Source: an uncultured bacterium (GTDB lineage Bacteria; Bacillota; Clostridia; Lachnospirales; Lachnospiraceae). From it: DNA of 64,000 bases. The stretch lies in contig CAMXIF010000011.1 in assembly GCA_947243845.1 (NCBI GenBank), forward strand, positions 42,312 through 106,311. The letters run 5' to 3'. The notes beneath the pieces were generated by a model. The model had not been told where the DNA came from. It saw nothing but the letters and a program-made list of their open reading frames with translations, and searched no databases. A program made the translations under genes and the position numbers. This document shows, piece by piece, positions 54,241 through 64,000 of this stretch. Position 1 is the first letter of the stretch. Every line of letters begins with the position of its first letter.

Positions 54241-54870
54241 TTACTGTACCACTGCGACCATGCTGTGTCTGACTACGCTGTCCCGGTAGGTATACCCCTT
54301 TTGCAGTTCCTGTGCAACCACGCCGGATTCGAATTCCTCACTCTCCACCTGCATCACTGCATTATGGAACTCCGGGTTAAACTCTTCTCCCACAGCCGGG
54401 ATTGGTTTCACTTCCATATTTTCCAGTTCTGTCATAAGCTGTTTGTAGATCATCTGCATTCCCTGTGAAAAGGCACTGTCTTTCTCTTCTTCGGAAACAC
54501 TCGCCAAACCTCTCTCAAAGTTATCTACCACCGGAAGTATCTTCTCGATCACACTCTTGGCGCCGGTCTCAAACATTGCCGTCTTTTCTTTCTCTGTCCG
54601 TTTACGGAAATTCTCGAACTCGGCCATCTGGCGTTTCACCCTGTCTTCCAGTTCCTCAATCCGTTCTTTCAGAGCATCCTGTTTCTTGTCTGCCTTTTCC
54701 TTTTTCTTCTTCTCTTTCTTATCCTCTTTGGAAGCCCCTTTTTCTGCTTGTGCTGTATCCTCTTTCACGGTTTCTGTCTCCGCCGTCTCAGATACCTGTT
54801 CTTCTTCGAGATTTTCCATTGTCAGGTTTTCTTCCTGCATCTTATCTTTTTCCTCTGCCACGCTTTTCAT
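54241..54870 (-). CDS. grpE: Nucleotide exchange factor GrpE
   Basis: A 209-aa protein. The first 75 residues are highly charged (Glu, Lys, Thr) and probably disordered, leading into the long coiled coil (ALKERIEELEDRVKRQMAEF, ENFRKRTEKEKTAMFE) and the C-terminal beta domain (HNAVMQVESEEFESGVVAQE, LQKGYTYRDSVVRHSMVAV). It releases ADP from DnaK. ATG 54870 has AAAGG very close; Met11 is an alternative start with GAGG upstream. Second gene of the operon. Confidence 0.96.
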   Translation of the reverse strand: MKSVAEEKDKMQEENLTMENLEEEQVSETAETETVKEDTAQAEKGASKEDKKEKKKKEKADKKQDALKERIEELEDRVKRQMAEFENFRKRTEKEKTAMFETGAKSVIEKILPVVDNFERGLASVSEEEKDSAFSQGMQMIYKQLMTELENMEVKPIPAVGEEFNPEFHNAVMQVESEEFESGVVAQELQKGYTYRDSVVRHSMVAVVQ

Positions 54871-54895
54871 TCCTTTCTGTCAGAACCGACCATCG

Positions 54896-55924
54896 TCAGT
54901 TTTTCTTATATAAATCATCCAGCTGGTTCTTTAACAGCTTCAGATTACTCACTACCTTTTCATAATCCATTCTCTTAGGACCGATGATACCAATCGTTCC
55001 CTTCATGCCCTCATCCAGTTCATAAGTGGCTGTCACAATACTGCAATCCCTCATCCCCGCCACCGGTGTCTCGCTGCCAATATAGACCTGAATGCCGGTA
55101 TTATTTTCGTCCGCCAGATTATCCTGCACCAACTCACTGAGCAGCTGTTTCTCCTCAAAAGTGGTGATTAGTTCACTGGCTCTCTCATGGTCTGCAAGTT
55201 CGGGATACTTGAAAAAGTTCTTCGCGCCGCTGGTATAGATCTCCAGATCCTCATCGGCCTTGATAGCCTCCGCCACTGCATCAATGACATCCGCCACAAT
55301 TTCACTATGAATCCCCGCCTGCTGTTTCATGGCTGCGATCATGCCCAGATTAATCTCCTCCAGAGACAGACCATTTAAATGGGTGTTGAGCAGAATATTC
55401 AGCTTCAGGATCGTCTCTTCTCCCAATCTTTCAGCCACCGACAGGATATTATTCTTAATCACATTGCCTTCCACCACGATGACTGCAAGAATATGGCTTG
55501 CGTCCACCTGGGAAAGCTGGATAAATTTCAGCTTGTTGTGGTGATACTGCGGCGCAGAGATCATGGCTGCATACTCAGTATTATTGGCAAGGACTTTAGC
55601 CGCCTGCTTTAAGAGATGATCCATCTTATCTTCCTTCTCAAGAAGCATCTCTTTCATCTCTTCTACTTCCCGCTCCTTCTCCTCCATCATCCTATCTACA
55701 TACAGGCGGTATCCTTTATCGGAAGGAATCCTTCCTGCGGAAGTATGGGGCTGCAGGATGTATCCCAGTTCTTCCAGATCTGCCATCTCATTACGAATGG
55801 TGGCGGAACTCAGGTTCAGATCGGTATATTTGGAGATTGTACGGCTGCCCACCGGCTCACCTGTCTCTAAGTAGTTGCGAATAACAGCTTGCAATATTAT
55901 ATATTTTCTTTCATCTAGCTGCAT
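54896..55924 (-). CDS. hrcA: Heat-inducible transcription repressor HrcA
   Basis: A 342-aa repressor that binds CIRCE and loses activity upon heat shock, with GroEL as chaperone sensor. The N-terminal winged helix is MQLDERKYIILQAVIRNYLE and GSRTISKYTDLNLSSATIRN; the dimerisation and regulatory domains follow. The start is ATG 55924, with AGGGG 7 nt upstream. The frame is open to 55951, but that ATG lies inside the CIRCE element. First gene of the operon and autoregulated through CIRCE. Confidence 0.97.
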   Translation of the reverse strand: MQLDERKYIILQAVIRNYLETGEPVGSRTISKYTDLNLSSATIRNEMADLEELGYILQPHTSAGRIPSDKGYRLYVDRMMEEKEREVEEMKEMLLEKEDKMDHLLKQAAKVLANNTEYAAMISAPQYHHNKLKFIQLSQVDASHILAVIVVEGNVIKNNILSVAERLGEETILKLNILLNTHLNGLSLEEINLGMIAAMKQQAGIHSEIVADVIDAVAEAIKADEDLEIYTSGAKNFFKYPELADHERASELITTFEEKQLLSELVQDNLADENNTGIQVYIGSETPVAGMRDCSIVTATYELDEGMKGTIGIIGPKRMDYEKVVSNLKLLKNQLDDLYKKN

Positions 55925-55940
55925 ACCATTTCCCCTGTTG

Positions 55941-55967
55941 TTAGCACTCAATTCGCTAGAGTGCTAA
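55941..55967. promoter_or_regulatory. CIRCE element (HrcA operator)
   Basis: TTAGCACTC - 9 nt - GAGTGCTAA is an exact match to the CIRCE consensus, directly upstream of hrcA. Confidence 0.97.
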
Positions 55968-55981
55968 CACCTTCTAGTAGT

Positions 55982-56010
55982 AAGTTATCACTTAAGATTT
56001 TTATTGTCAA
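55982..56010 (-). promoter_or_regulatory. Promoter of the hrcA-grpE-dnaK-dnaJ operon
   Basis: On the minus strand TTGACA (56005-56010) lies 17 nt before TAACTT (55982-55987). The predicted start falls at the edge of the CIRCE element, so HrcA would block initiation. Confidence 0.7.
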
Positions 56011-56047
56011 CATCTGGATACAAAAAAATTATTAAAAAAATATAAAA

Positions 56048-56088
56048 GAAAAAAGCAGTCAATTTAGAGTATCCTCAAATTAACTGCT
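56048..56088 (-). terminator. Terminator of the DUF6465 gene
   Basis: AGCAGT (56054-56059) and ACTGCT (56083-56088) begin a long imperfect stem continuing through AATTT and GAG pairings. On the minus strand it is followed by TTTTTT. Confidence 0.82.
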
Positions 56089-56134
56089 CACATTCTTCTT
56101 TTTAGCTGTTCACCAACATTTTCTTAAAATCTTA

Positions 56135-56578
56135 TTAGATTCCGAAATTGCCCTGTACCTCACCGTTGATCACATAGTAAACAACGCTCTCTTCAGGTTT
56201 TACATATAACTCAACACTCTTGAAATCTGCAACTTTCTGATGAAGGTCATATTTCCACACATCCTTGGCAATCTTTACAAGATCCTCCGCTGTGTAGGAC
56301 TTATCTGCAAACTGCACATGTACGGTCTCTTTTACAGCCGTCTTCTTTGCCGCAGTTGTCTTCTTCGCGGTATCCTTCTTAGCTGTTGTCTTTTTCGCTG
56401 CAGTCTTTCTGGTGGTGGTCTTCTTCGCTGCTGCTTTTTTAGTCTCTGCAACGGGTTCTGTCGCTGCTACAGATGCTGTCGTTGTTGTCGCTGCCTGTGC
56501 TGTCTTTGTATCTGTGGCTTTAGCGGCTGCTGCTTTTGCCGCCGGTTTAACGCTTACTGTTTTCTTGGTGTCTGCCAT
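56135..56578 (-). CDS. DUF6465 family protein with a histone-like basic tail
   Basis: A 147-aa protein. Residues 1-85 are low-complexity Ala/Lys/Thr with repeated AAKKTT units, like histone H1 or bacterial nucleoid-associated tails. The C-terminal 60 residues form a folded domain (HVQFADKSYTAEDLVKIAKD, SVELYVKPEESVVYYVINGE) characteristic of DUF6465 in Lachnospiraceae. Function unknown; DNA or polyanion binding by the tail is an inference from composition. It is a single-gene unit with its own terminator. Confidence 0.82.
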   Translation of the reverse strand: MADTKKTVSVKPAAKAAAAKATDTKTAQAATTTTASVAATEPVAETKKAAAKKTTTRKTAAKKTTAKKDTAKKTTAAKKTAVKETVHVQFADKSYTAEDLVKIAKDVWKYDLHQKVADFKSVELYVKPEESVVYYVINGEVQGNFGI

Positions 56579-56798
56579 GACTAATCTCCTTCCCCATCTC
56601 TGGCTCCTTGAACGCTGCGCGTTCCACTTCTAACTTTTTCATAATCATCTATAAATCCATTTTACCTTTGGACCATATGAAGATTCTAGCGCAATCCCGA
56701 AGTACTGTCAACCAACAATCTGTAACAAATAGTTACGTTCTAACTCATTATTTTATACGAAATGACATAAAAACACGGTCTTTTGTCCCGTCATCTTC

Positions 56799-57635
56799 CT
56801 ATTTTATTATAAAATACCCCAACACTGCTGCGCCCAGCAGGATGCGATACCAGCCAAACACTTTAAAGTCGTGCTTCTTGATATAACCCATCAGGAAACG
56901 GATAACCAAAACAGATACAACAAACGCTACTATCATACCCACTAACAGAATCACCATTTCCGCATTTGTGATCGGCCCTTCAAACTTCAAAACCTTAAGA
57001 AGGCTCGCACCCAGCATGACGGGAATTGCCAGAAAGAAAGTAAACTCTGCCGCCACAGTTCTGGACACACCGATCAAAAGAGCTCCCACGATTGTAGCTC
57101 CGGAACGGGATGTACCCGGAAATACCGCCGCCAAAAGCTGGAACACACCGATCAGAAATGCCGTCTGATAAGTAATCTGATTCAATTCCGTAATCTTAGG
57201 AGTGATATTCTTATTCCTGTTCTCGATCACAATAAAAGCAATACCAAAAACAATCAGTGCAATCGCCACACACCAGGGATTATAGAAAAGCGCATCCAGA
57301 ACATCATCGAAAGCAAGGCCGATTACCGCCGCCGGAACACAGGCCGCCACAATCTTAAACCAAAGAATGAAGATATCCTTCTGCACCACTGGCTTTTTCT
57401 TAAATTTAAAAGGAAATATTTTATTCCAGAACAATAGCACAACTGCCAGTATCGCTCCCAGCTGGATTACCACCAGAAACATTTCCCAAAATTCAGGACT
57501 CACATCAAGCGTCACAAACTCGTTAAGTAATATCATATGCCCGGTACTGCTGATGGGCAGCCACTCCGTGATGCCTTCCACGATGCCGAACAGCACCGCT
57601 TTTAAAATTTCTATTATATCCATATGCACAACCAT
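56799..57635 (-). CDS. uppP: Undecaprenyl-diphosphate phosphatase UppP (BacA)
   Basis: A 278-aa polytopic membrane enzyme that recycles undecaprenyl pyrophosphate for cell-wall synthesis and confers bacitracin tolerance. The signatures GIVEGITEWLPISSTGH and FPGTSRSGATI hold the active-site Glu, His, Ser and Arg. Eight or so spans are apparent. Two starts are possible: ATG 57635 has AAAGGT almost adjacent, and ATG 57623 (MDIIEILKAVLFG) fits the family N-terminus better. Directly follows the patatin gene. Confidence 0.95.
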   Translation of the reverse strand: MVVHMDIIEILKAVLFGIVEGITEWLPISSTGHMILLNEFVTLDVSPEFWEMFLVVIQLGAILAVVLLFWNKIFPFKFKKKPVVQKDIFILWFKIVAACVPAAVIGLAFDDVLDALFYNPWCVAIALIVFGIAFIVIENRNKNITPKITELNQITYQTAFLIGVFQLLAAVFPGTSRSGATIVGALLIGVSRTVAAEFTFFLAIPVMLGASLLKVLKFEGPITNAEMVILLVGMIVAFVVSVLVIRFLMGYIKKHDFKVFGWYRILLGAAVLGYFIIK

Positions 57636-57642
57636 ACCTTTC

Positions 57643-58497
57643 TTATGCTCTTTCCAGATATTCTAACAAATCCAGATAACAATTCTCCGCATCGCGATAT
57701 CCCTCTTCATAGAGTGCCTTCATCTTATCCTTATCCTTCTCTATCCTGCCCACCTTGCTTGCCTGTTTAGGCCGGATTACGAATACGTCACCGCTTTTTC
57801 TCTTTTCCTCAATGTACTGTACCGTATTATTATAAGAAAGATGCCTCTCCCGTATCAATTCGTAGACCTTCGGATAACGCAGGTATCTGGCGCGTACAGC
57901 TGCAAGTTCCATCCCGGCCGGTTTTCTGATATACCCTTCTTCCTTGGTCATGACGATTACGTTCTTCCGACTGCCATTCCGAATGGATTGTCTGATAGGA
58001 ATGGAATCGGATATGCCGCCATCCAGATATAATTGGCCGTCTATCTCTACATTGCGGGAAACTAACGGCAGGGAACTGGAAGCCCGCACCGCAACGATAT
58101 CCCTATGCATATCCTTAAGCGGCAGATAGGCCGGCTTGCCGGTGCGGATGTTCGTGGCCACTGCGTAAGCCCTGCCCTCGTATTTCCCAAAAGCCTCATA
58201 ATCATAGGGGTCCAGATAATCCGGTATCAGCTTATAACTCATATCCACCCCGAACAAATCGCCTGTCTTCAACAGACTTTCCACACTGCAATACTGTTTC
58301 ATATCCAAATAGTTCAGAGCAATCCGGTAAGAACGCCCTCTCTGCCCGGACAGATAACTGCACAGATGACATACCCCCGCCGAAACGCCATAACAGTCAG
58401 AGAAGAGCAGTTCCCTGTCCATAAAGAAATCCAACACACCGGCAGTATAAATCCCTTTCATACCGCCGCCCTCTAAAATAAGTCCTGCCTGATACAT
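57643..58497 (-). CDS. Patatin-like phospholipase
   Basis: A 284-aa RssA/YjjU-type patatin hydrolase. The oxyanion loop is LILEGGGMKGIYTAG, the nucleophile motif YGVSAGV (GxSxG) and the catalytic Asp in YLDGGISDSIP. It has no signal peptide, so it is likely cytoplasmic, acting on lipids or acyl esters; the physiological substrate is unknown. The start is ATG 58497 with GGAGG 5 nt upstream; a frame to 58515 overlaps the previous gene's stop region. Confidence 0.9.
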   Translation of the reverse strand: MYQAGLILEGGGMKGIYTAGVLDFFMDRELLFSDCYGVSAGVCHLCSYLSGQRGRSYRIALNYLDMKQYCSVESLLKTGDLFGVDMSYKLIPDYLDPYDYEAFGKYEGRAYAVATNIRTGKPAYLPLKDMHRDIVAVRASSSLPLVSRNVEIDGQLYLDGGISDSIPIRQSIRNGSRKNVIVMTKEEGYIRKPAGMELAAVRARYLRYPKVYELIRERHLSYNNTVQYIEEKRKSGDVFVIRPKQASKVGRIEKDKDKMKALYEEGYRDAENCYLDLLEYLERA

Positions 58498-58517
58498 AAT
58501 CTCCTCCAATGCCAATC

Positions 58518-59702
58518 CTAATATTCAGCTTTCACAAACTTCCGGAAAGCCTCCAGCGACCGCTCCACTTTCTCTGTATCAATACAGTAGGCAAGCCGGA
58601 AATATCCTTTCACGCCGAAGCTGTCACTGGGCACCAGTATCAGGTCGTATTTCTTTGCCTTCTCACTGAAAGCAACTGCATCTTCCTCCAATGCTTTCGG
58701 GAAAATATAAAACGTCCCGCCGGGTTTGACACACTCAAATCCCAAATCTGTCAGTTCTTTATATAATATGTTCATATTCGTCTCATAGACCGATAAATCC
58801 GCCGTTAAGTCAAGCACCTCAGCCACCGCCAGCTGAATGATGGACGGCGGGCAGTTATGCCCTGTCCCCCTGGAAATCTGACTGCACATAACACTGATGA
58901 GATCGGCATCCGTGCAGGCCGGATTGACCGCCACATATCCGATACGTTCGCCCGGCAGAGATAAAGACTTGGAGAACGAATAGCAGGATAAGGTATTGTC
59001 ATAGAATTTGGATGGATAAGGAGCATCCACACCCGCAAATACAATCTCTCTGTAAGGTTCGTCCGAAATCAGGAAAATATCGTGTCCGTACTGTGCTTCT
59101 TTTTCCTGCATGATCCGTGCCATCTCCTGCATGGTCTGTGTGGAATAGACCATCCCGGAGGGATTGTTCGGCGTATTGACGAGCACCGCCGCCACCTTTT
59201 CTGTCAGCATCTGCTCAAAAGCCTCAAAGTTGATCTGAAAACTCTCCGTATCCGCCGGCACCACCTTAAGCACAGCTCCCGTCAGATTAATATAGGGTGC
59301 ATACTCCGGAAAATAGGGCGCAAAAGTAATGACCTCATCCCCCGGCTGGGCCACACAGCGCACTGCATGGGCAATGGCTCCCGCCGCACCGGTAGTCATG
59401 AAAATATGATTCCCCGTATAGTTCATCCCAAATCTCTGATTTAGGGAAGCTGCCACCTTATCCCGCACCGATGGGATGCCCAGACTCTGACTGTAGCCGT
59501 GCAGTTCCATGGGATTTCTCTCCTGTAACATCTTAATCATCGTATCGGTAAATGCCTGGGGCACCGGTACGGAAGGATTGCCGAGACTATAGTCAAACAC
59601 ATTTTCATAGCCAATCTCCTTCCCTCTCTGCGTGGCAAACTCTGATAACTGTCTGATCACGGATTTTCCCTGTAGCATATCTTTGTATTTTTGTACGATC
59701 AT
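58518..59702 (-). CDS. PLP-dependent aminotransferase (aspartate aminotransferase fold type I)
   Basis: A 394-aa class I/II aminotransferase. Notable are FDYSLGNPSVPVPQAF near the N-terminus, TTGAAGAIAHAVRCVAQPGD, NTPNNPSG, the PLP-Lys motif SFSKSLSLPGERIGY and FYIFPKALEE near the C-terminus with the RLAYCID carboxylate-binding Arg. The amino donor cannot be read from the sequence; aspartate or an aromatic/alanine-type specificity is possible. It is encoded 20 nt before the patatin gene. Confidence 0.92.
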   Translation of the reverse strand: MIVQKYKDMLQGKSVIRQLSEFATQRGKEIGYENVFDYSLGNPSVPVPQAFTDTMIKMLQERNPMELHGYSQSLGIPSVRDKVAASLNQRFGMNYTGNHIFMTTGAAGAIAHAVRCVAQPGDEVITFAPYFPEYAPYINLTGAVLKVVPADTESFQINFEAFEQMLTEKVAAVLVNTPNNPSGMVYSTQTMQEMARIMQEKEAQYGHDIFLISDEPYREIVFAGVDAPYPSKFYDNTLSCYSFSKSLSLPGERIGYVAVNPACTDADLISVMCSQISRGTGHNCPPSIIQLAVAEVLDLTADLSVYETNMNILYKELTDLGFECVKPGGTFYIFPKALEEDAVAFSEKAKKYDLILVPSDSFGVKGYFRLAYCIDTEKVERSLEAFRKFVKAEY

Positions 59703-59791
59703 AACCTTATTCCTTCTTTCTTATCAGTATTGTCCCCGACACATTTCCTGACTGCTGCCCACAATCCGGTCATACCTTCCTGTTTTGCGGA

Positions 59792-62002
59792 TTACTTTGC
59801 TTTCAAATGCAGCAGTCTGCCCTGGAAGTCGCCCTGGATAGGCGGTATATTGAACCCCGCATAATACAGAGTATCCCCACGGTACTCTGTCTGCCCTATC
59901 TCCGGCCAATCCGCCGCATTCTTAATCACATATGTTCTGTCAGGATCCAGGCCCGGAATGTGAATCCGCCTGCTGTGGAAATTGGGCCTGCCAATCACCT
60001 GAACATAAGTGACAAGCGCCTCGCTCTTATCCTTGGACACCACCTCATAGCAATCATAATAATGGTTCTCGGCATAATGTGCAATACGATAATAATCTCC
60101 CTGACGCACCAGGTCATTATACTTATGATACATTGCCACCTGCTCCGGAATCATATCGAGGTCCTCCTGTGGAATCCTCGTCACATCCAATTCATACCCA
60201 AAAGTTCCGGCAAGCGCCACATAACCCCTGGTCGCAAAAGGCGTCACCCGCCCCACTGTATGATTTGGACAGTCAGATACATGAGCCCCCATGGTGGACA
60301 GCGGATAAACCAGTTCCGTACCTGCCTGAATCGATAATCTCTCCACCGCATCCGCATCATCGGAGCACCAGATCTGAGGGCTGTAATACAACATACCAGG
60401 ATCGAATCTGCCACCACCGCTGGAACAATTCTCCAGCAAAAGATCCGGGAACTCGGTGATCAGCTTCTCCTGCATCTCATAGACCGCGAGCACCTGCCTG
60501 TGAAGGAGTTCTCCCTGTCTGTCCGCCGGAAGGCCATAGCTGCCCAGATCACTCAGACACCTGTTCATATCCCATTTGACATACTCGATATTAGCACTGT
60601 GGAGCACAGCCGCCATCTGGTCATAAACCGAATCCCTGACTTCCTTGCGCGTCAGATCCAGCACATACTGATTCCTGCCAAGGCTTCCCGTCCTGCCGGG
60701 AATCTGGATTGCCCAGTCAGGATGAGCCCTGTACAGATCAGAATCCGGCGAAATCATCTCCGGTTCAAACCAGATGCCGAACTTCATGCCCAGCTTATTT
60801 ACTTCTTCCACCAGATACTTCAATCCGCCCTCCAGCTTAGATTCGTTCACCTGCCAGTCTCCCAGACTGCTGTTATCATCATCTCTGTGTCCAAACCAGC
60901 CATCATCCATCACAAGCATCTCTATGCCCAATTCAGAAGCCTGCTTTGCAATATCTATAAGTTTCTGTGTGTTAAATTCAAAATAAGTGCCCTCCCAGTT
61001 ATTGATGAGGATGGGACGCTTTGTATCTCTGTAAATGCCCCGTATCAGATGCTCCCGATACAGATCATGGAAATTTCTGGTCATACCGCCGATTCCCTGA
61101 GCCGAATACATACAGATGACTTCCGGCGCCTGAAAACTCTCCCCGGCTTCCAGCTTCCAGCAGAAATTATCCGGATGGATTCCCATCAACGCCCGGATGG
61201 AACCAAACTGATCCGCCTCAATCTGCGCCAGGAAATTACCGGAATAGACAAAGTTCATGGCATAAATCTCACCCACTTCTTCTGTCGTCTCACGCTTCTT
61301 CCATGCCATGAAGGGATGCTCCTGATGACTCGACACCCCGCGCACCGAGCCTACACTCTGCTTACCTTTCATAATGGGACGTGTCTGAATCCCGCGCTCT
61401 CTCCCCCAGGAACCATGCAGCGTGATCATCTCATACTCTTCGTTATCCATGTCAATACAGGCTGACAATACTTTCGTCAGGTATATTGGTTCGTCACTGC
61501 CGTTCACAATCTTCACGCTTCTGGCAATCGCATCCGTGTCGGCAAAGATGCTGTAAAGTAAAATAACCTGCAGTTTTAACACCTTATCTTCACAGGTGAT
61601 CTCCAGCGTCTGACAGGAATCTTTCCCACCAAAAGTCGCCGGCAATCCCTCCAATGCTTCCTTCCCGTCATAAATCCGGTGGGACACATAGGAGAGCGCC
61701 ACGCCTGTATGACCGCCCATAGTCCGCACTGCCAGTGTGCCCTCTCGGTAATCACCCAAATTATTTCCCGTATATTCCATGGGAAAAGTGTCCAGGAAAG
61801 AGAGCCGCTCCCGATTATTTTGTGACGGAACAAAAGGTATCTCATTCGTGCGCATCAAATAGGTCAGATTATTCTCCGACAGTTTCCTTCCATAATACAC
61901 ATGCCCCAGGAAATTTTCTTCATCCACAACAGCGATACAGTAACTGCTGTGGGGCGTATCCAGTTTAAAAAGTCTGTTCTGTTCATAATAGGTGATATTC
62001 AT
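59792..62002 (-). CDS. Alpha-galactosidase, GH36
   Basis: A 736-aa GH36 enzyme that removes alpha-1,6-galactose from melibiose, raffinose and stachyose. It has an N-terminal beta-supersandwich, then the TIM barrel with WEGTYFEFN, LVMDDGWFGHRDDD, the nucleophile Asp478 in VKWDMNR, CSSGGGRFDPGMLYYSP and the acid/base Asp548 in WCSDDADAVE. These residue numbers equal those I recall for the Geobacillus AgaN-type enzymes. There is no signal peptide, so it is intracellular. No transporter is adjacent, in contrast to the other sugar loci in the window. It lies 5 nt after glpK. Confidence 0.96.
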   Translation of the reverse strand: MNITYYEQNRLFKLDTPHSSYCIAVVDEENFLGHVYYGRKLSENNLTYLMRTNEIPFVPSQNNRERLSFLDTFPMEYTGNNLGDYREGTLAVRTMGGHTGVALSYVSHRIYDGKEALEGLPATFGGKDSCQTLEITCEDKVLKLQVILLYSIFADTDAIARSVKIVNGSDEPIYLTKVLSACIDMDNEEYEMITLHGSWGRERGIQTRPIMKGKQSVGSVRGVSSHQEHPFMAWKKRETTEEVGEIYAMNFVYSGNFLAQIEADQFGSIRALMGIHPDNFCWKLEAGESFQAPEVICMYSAQGIGGMTRNFHDLYREHLIRGIYRDTKRPILINNWEGTYFEFNTQKLIDIAKQASELGIEMLVMDDGWFGHRDDDNSSLGDWQVNESKLEGGLKYLVEEVNKLGMKFGIWFEPEMISPDSDLYRAHPDWAIQIPGRTGSLGRNQYVLDLTRKEVRDSVYDQMAAVLHSANIEYVKWDMNRCLSDLGSYGLPADRQGELLHRQVLAVYEMQEKLITEFPDLLLENCSSGGGRFDPGMLYYSPQIWCSDDADAVERLSIQAGTELVYPLSTMGAHVSDCPNHTVGRVTPFATRGYVALAGTFGYELDVTRIPQEDLDMIPEQVAMYHKYNDLVRQGDYYRIAHYAENHYYDCYEVVSKDKSEALVTYVQVIGRPNFHSRRIHIPGLDPDRTYVIKNAADWPEIGQTEYRGDTLYYAGFNIPPIQGDFQGRLLHLKAK

Positions 62003-62007
62003 TTATT

Positions 62008-63745
<1,738 letters not shown>

Positions 63746-63768
63746 AAAAAAACGAGCAAAGCTCGTTT
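63746..63768 (-). terminator. Intrinsic terminator for a minus-strand transcript entering from the right
   Basis: AAACGAGC (63750-63757) and GCTCGTTT (63761-63768) form an 8-bp stem with a 3-nt loop; on the minus strand seven T residues follow. It implies a leftward transcription unit that starts beyond the right window edge and runs through the repeat array. Confidence 0.75.
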
Positions 63769-64000
63769 ACGAGGACCGCTTCGCAGTCTCGGATAAATCG
63801 GATAAATTAAAAATCATTACATATACTCGTTTACGAGGACTGCTTCGCGGCCTCGGATAAGTAAGAAAGCGTTACATATACTCGTTTACAAGGACCGCTT
63901 CGCGGCCTCGGATGAATAAGAAAGCGTTACATATACTCGTTTACAAGGACCGCTTCGCAGTCTCGGATAAATCGGATAAATTAAAAATCATTACATATAC
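63762..64000 (+). repeat. Tandem palindromic repeat array (64- and 55-bp units), cut by the window edge
   Basis: CTCGTTTAC starts units at 63762, 63826, 63881 and 63936, and position 64000 is the first base of a fifth. The first and fourth units are the 64-bp type (CGCAGTCTCGGATAAATCGG then AT-rich sequence); the second and third are the 55-bp type (CGCGGCCTCGGATAAG or GATGAATAAG). Hairpin GAGG(A)CCGC-TTC-GCGGCCTC has one bulged A, as in the array at 46.5 kb, and both share CTCGGATAA to its right. All four units contain GCTTCGC. Confidence 0.88.

Noticed and set aside
54557..54913. Plus-strand frame of 118 codons over grpE
   Set aside because: It is a Ser/Phe-rich antisense shadow of the Glu/Lys-rich N-terminus of grpE.
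55925..55951. Upstream ATG for hrcA
   Set aside because: It lies within the CIRCE operator, lacks a ribosome binding site, and the family N-terminus begins at 55924.

Overview
The window looks like chromosomal DNA of a gut-type Lachnospiraceae (Clostridia, Firmicutes). The indications are AGGAGG-type ribosome binding sites, a perfect CIRCE element before hrcA, a type III glutamine synthetase, [FeFe]-hydrogenase maturation genes, a Bacillus/Clostridium-style ireB-ruvX-yrzB-rnj-ylbF-trmR-trhP gene order, and several CUT1 sugar ABC operons. The species cannot be fixed from the sequence alone. Most genes lie on the minus strand.

Layout. (1) 1-1.75 kb: hydrogenase maturation (TM1266-type regulator, hydE, start of hydG). 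(2) 2.1-8.4 kb: a fructan/sucrose locus with a LacI-family repressor, then a GH32 enzyme, a binding lipoprotein and two permeases, with two matching operators before the GH32 gene. (3) 8.5-11.4 kb: kduI-kduD with a divergent AraC regulator. (4) 11.4-13.3 kb: an AT-rich insert with a homologue of the anti-phage nucleotide deaminase AvcD, a 52-codon ORF starting 1 nt after its stop, and a leader of about 210 nt from a clear promoter. (5) 13.3-24.6 kb: carB, a sulfatase-fold membrane protein, tRNA-Gln(CTG), glutamine synthetase III with a terminator-like hairpin in its leader, and an SGNH/MBOAT acyl-transfer pair. (6) 24.7-31.8 kb: conserved tRNA-modification and RNA-processing block (trhP, trmR, truncated mltG-like gene, ylbF, rnj, yrzB, ruvX, ireB, mtaB). 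(7) 31.9-37.3 kb: HPr-like protein, thiI, cysteine desulfurase, rsmE, VanZ-like protein, prmA. (8) 37.3-41 kb: telA-xpaC-yerB. (9) 41.2-51 kb: a divergent IclR-controlled locus for galactonate breakdown (dgoD, dgoA, kinase) and uptake/hydrolysis of a beta-galactoside (ABC transporter, GH35). (10) 51-56 kb: dnaJ-dnaK-grpE-hrcA under CIRCE. (11) 56-63.5 kb: basic-tailed protein, uppP, patatin, aminotransferase, GH36 alpha-galactosidase, glpK. (12) 63.7-64 kb: a tandem hairpin repeat array cut by the window edge.

Two things stand out. One is the defence-type deaminase with its coupled micro-gene and long leader. The other is a family of palindromic repeats present as a 65-bp-period array between a binding-protein gene and its permease gene, as one copy before the GH35 gene, and as a 64/55-bp-unit array at the right edge. 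The repeats share a hairpin with a bulged A and, in both arrays, GC-TTC-GC loops. The prmA-rsmE-mtaB genes that usually follow dnaJ in Firmicutes are here separated from it by regions 8 and 9, which suggests an accessory insertion into a conserved neighbourhood.
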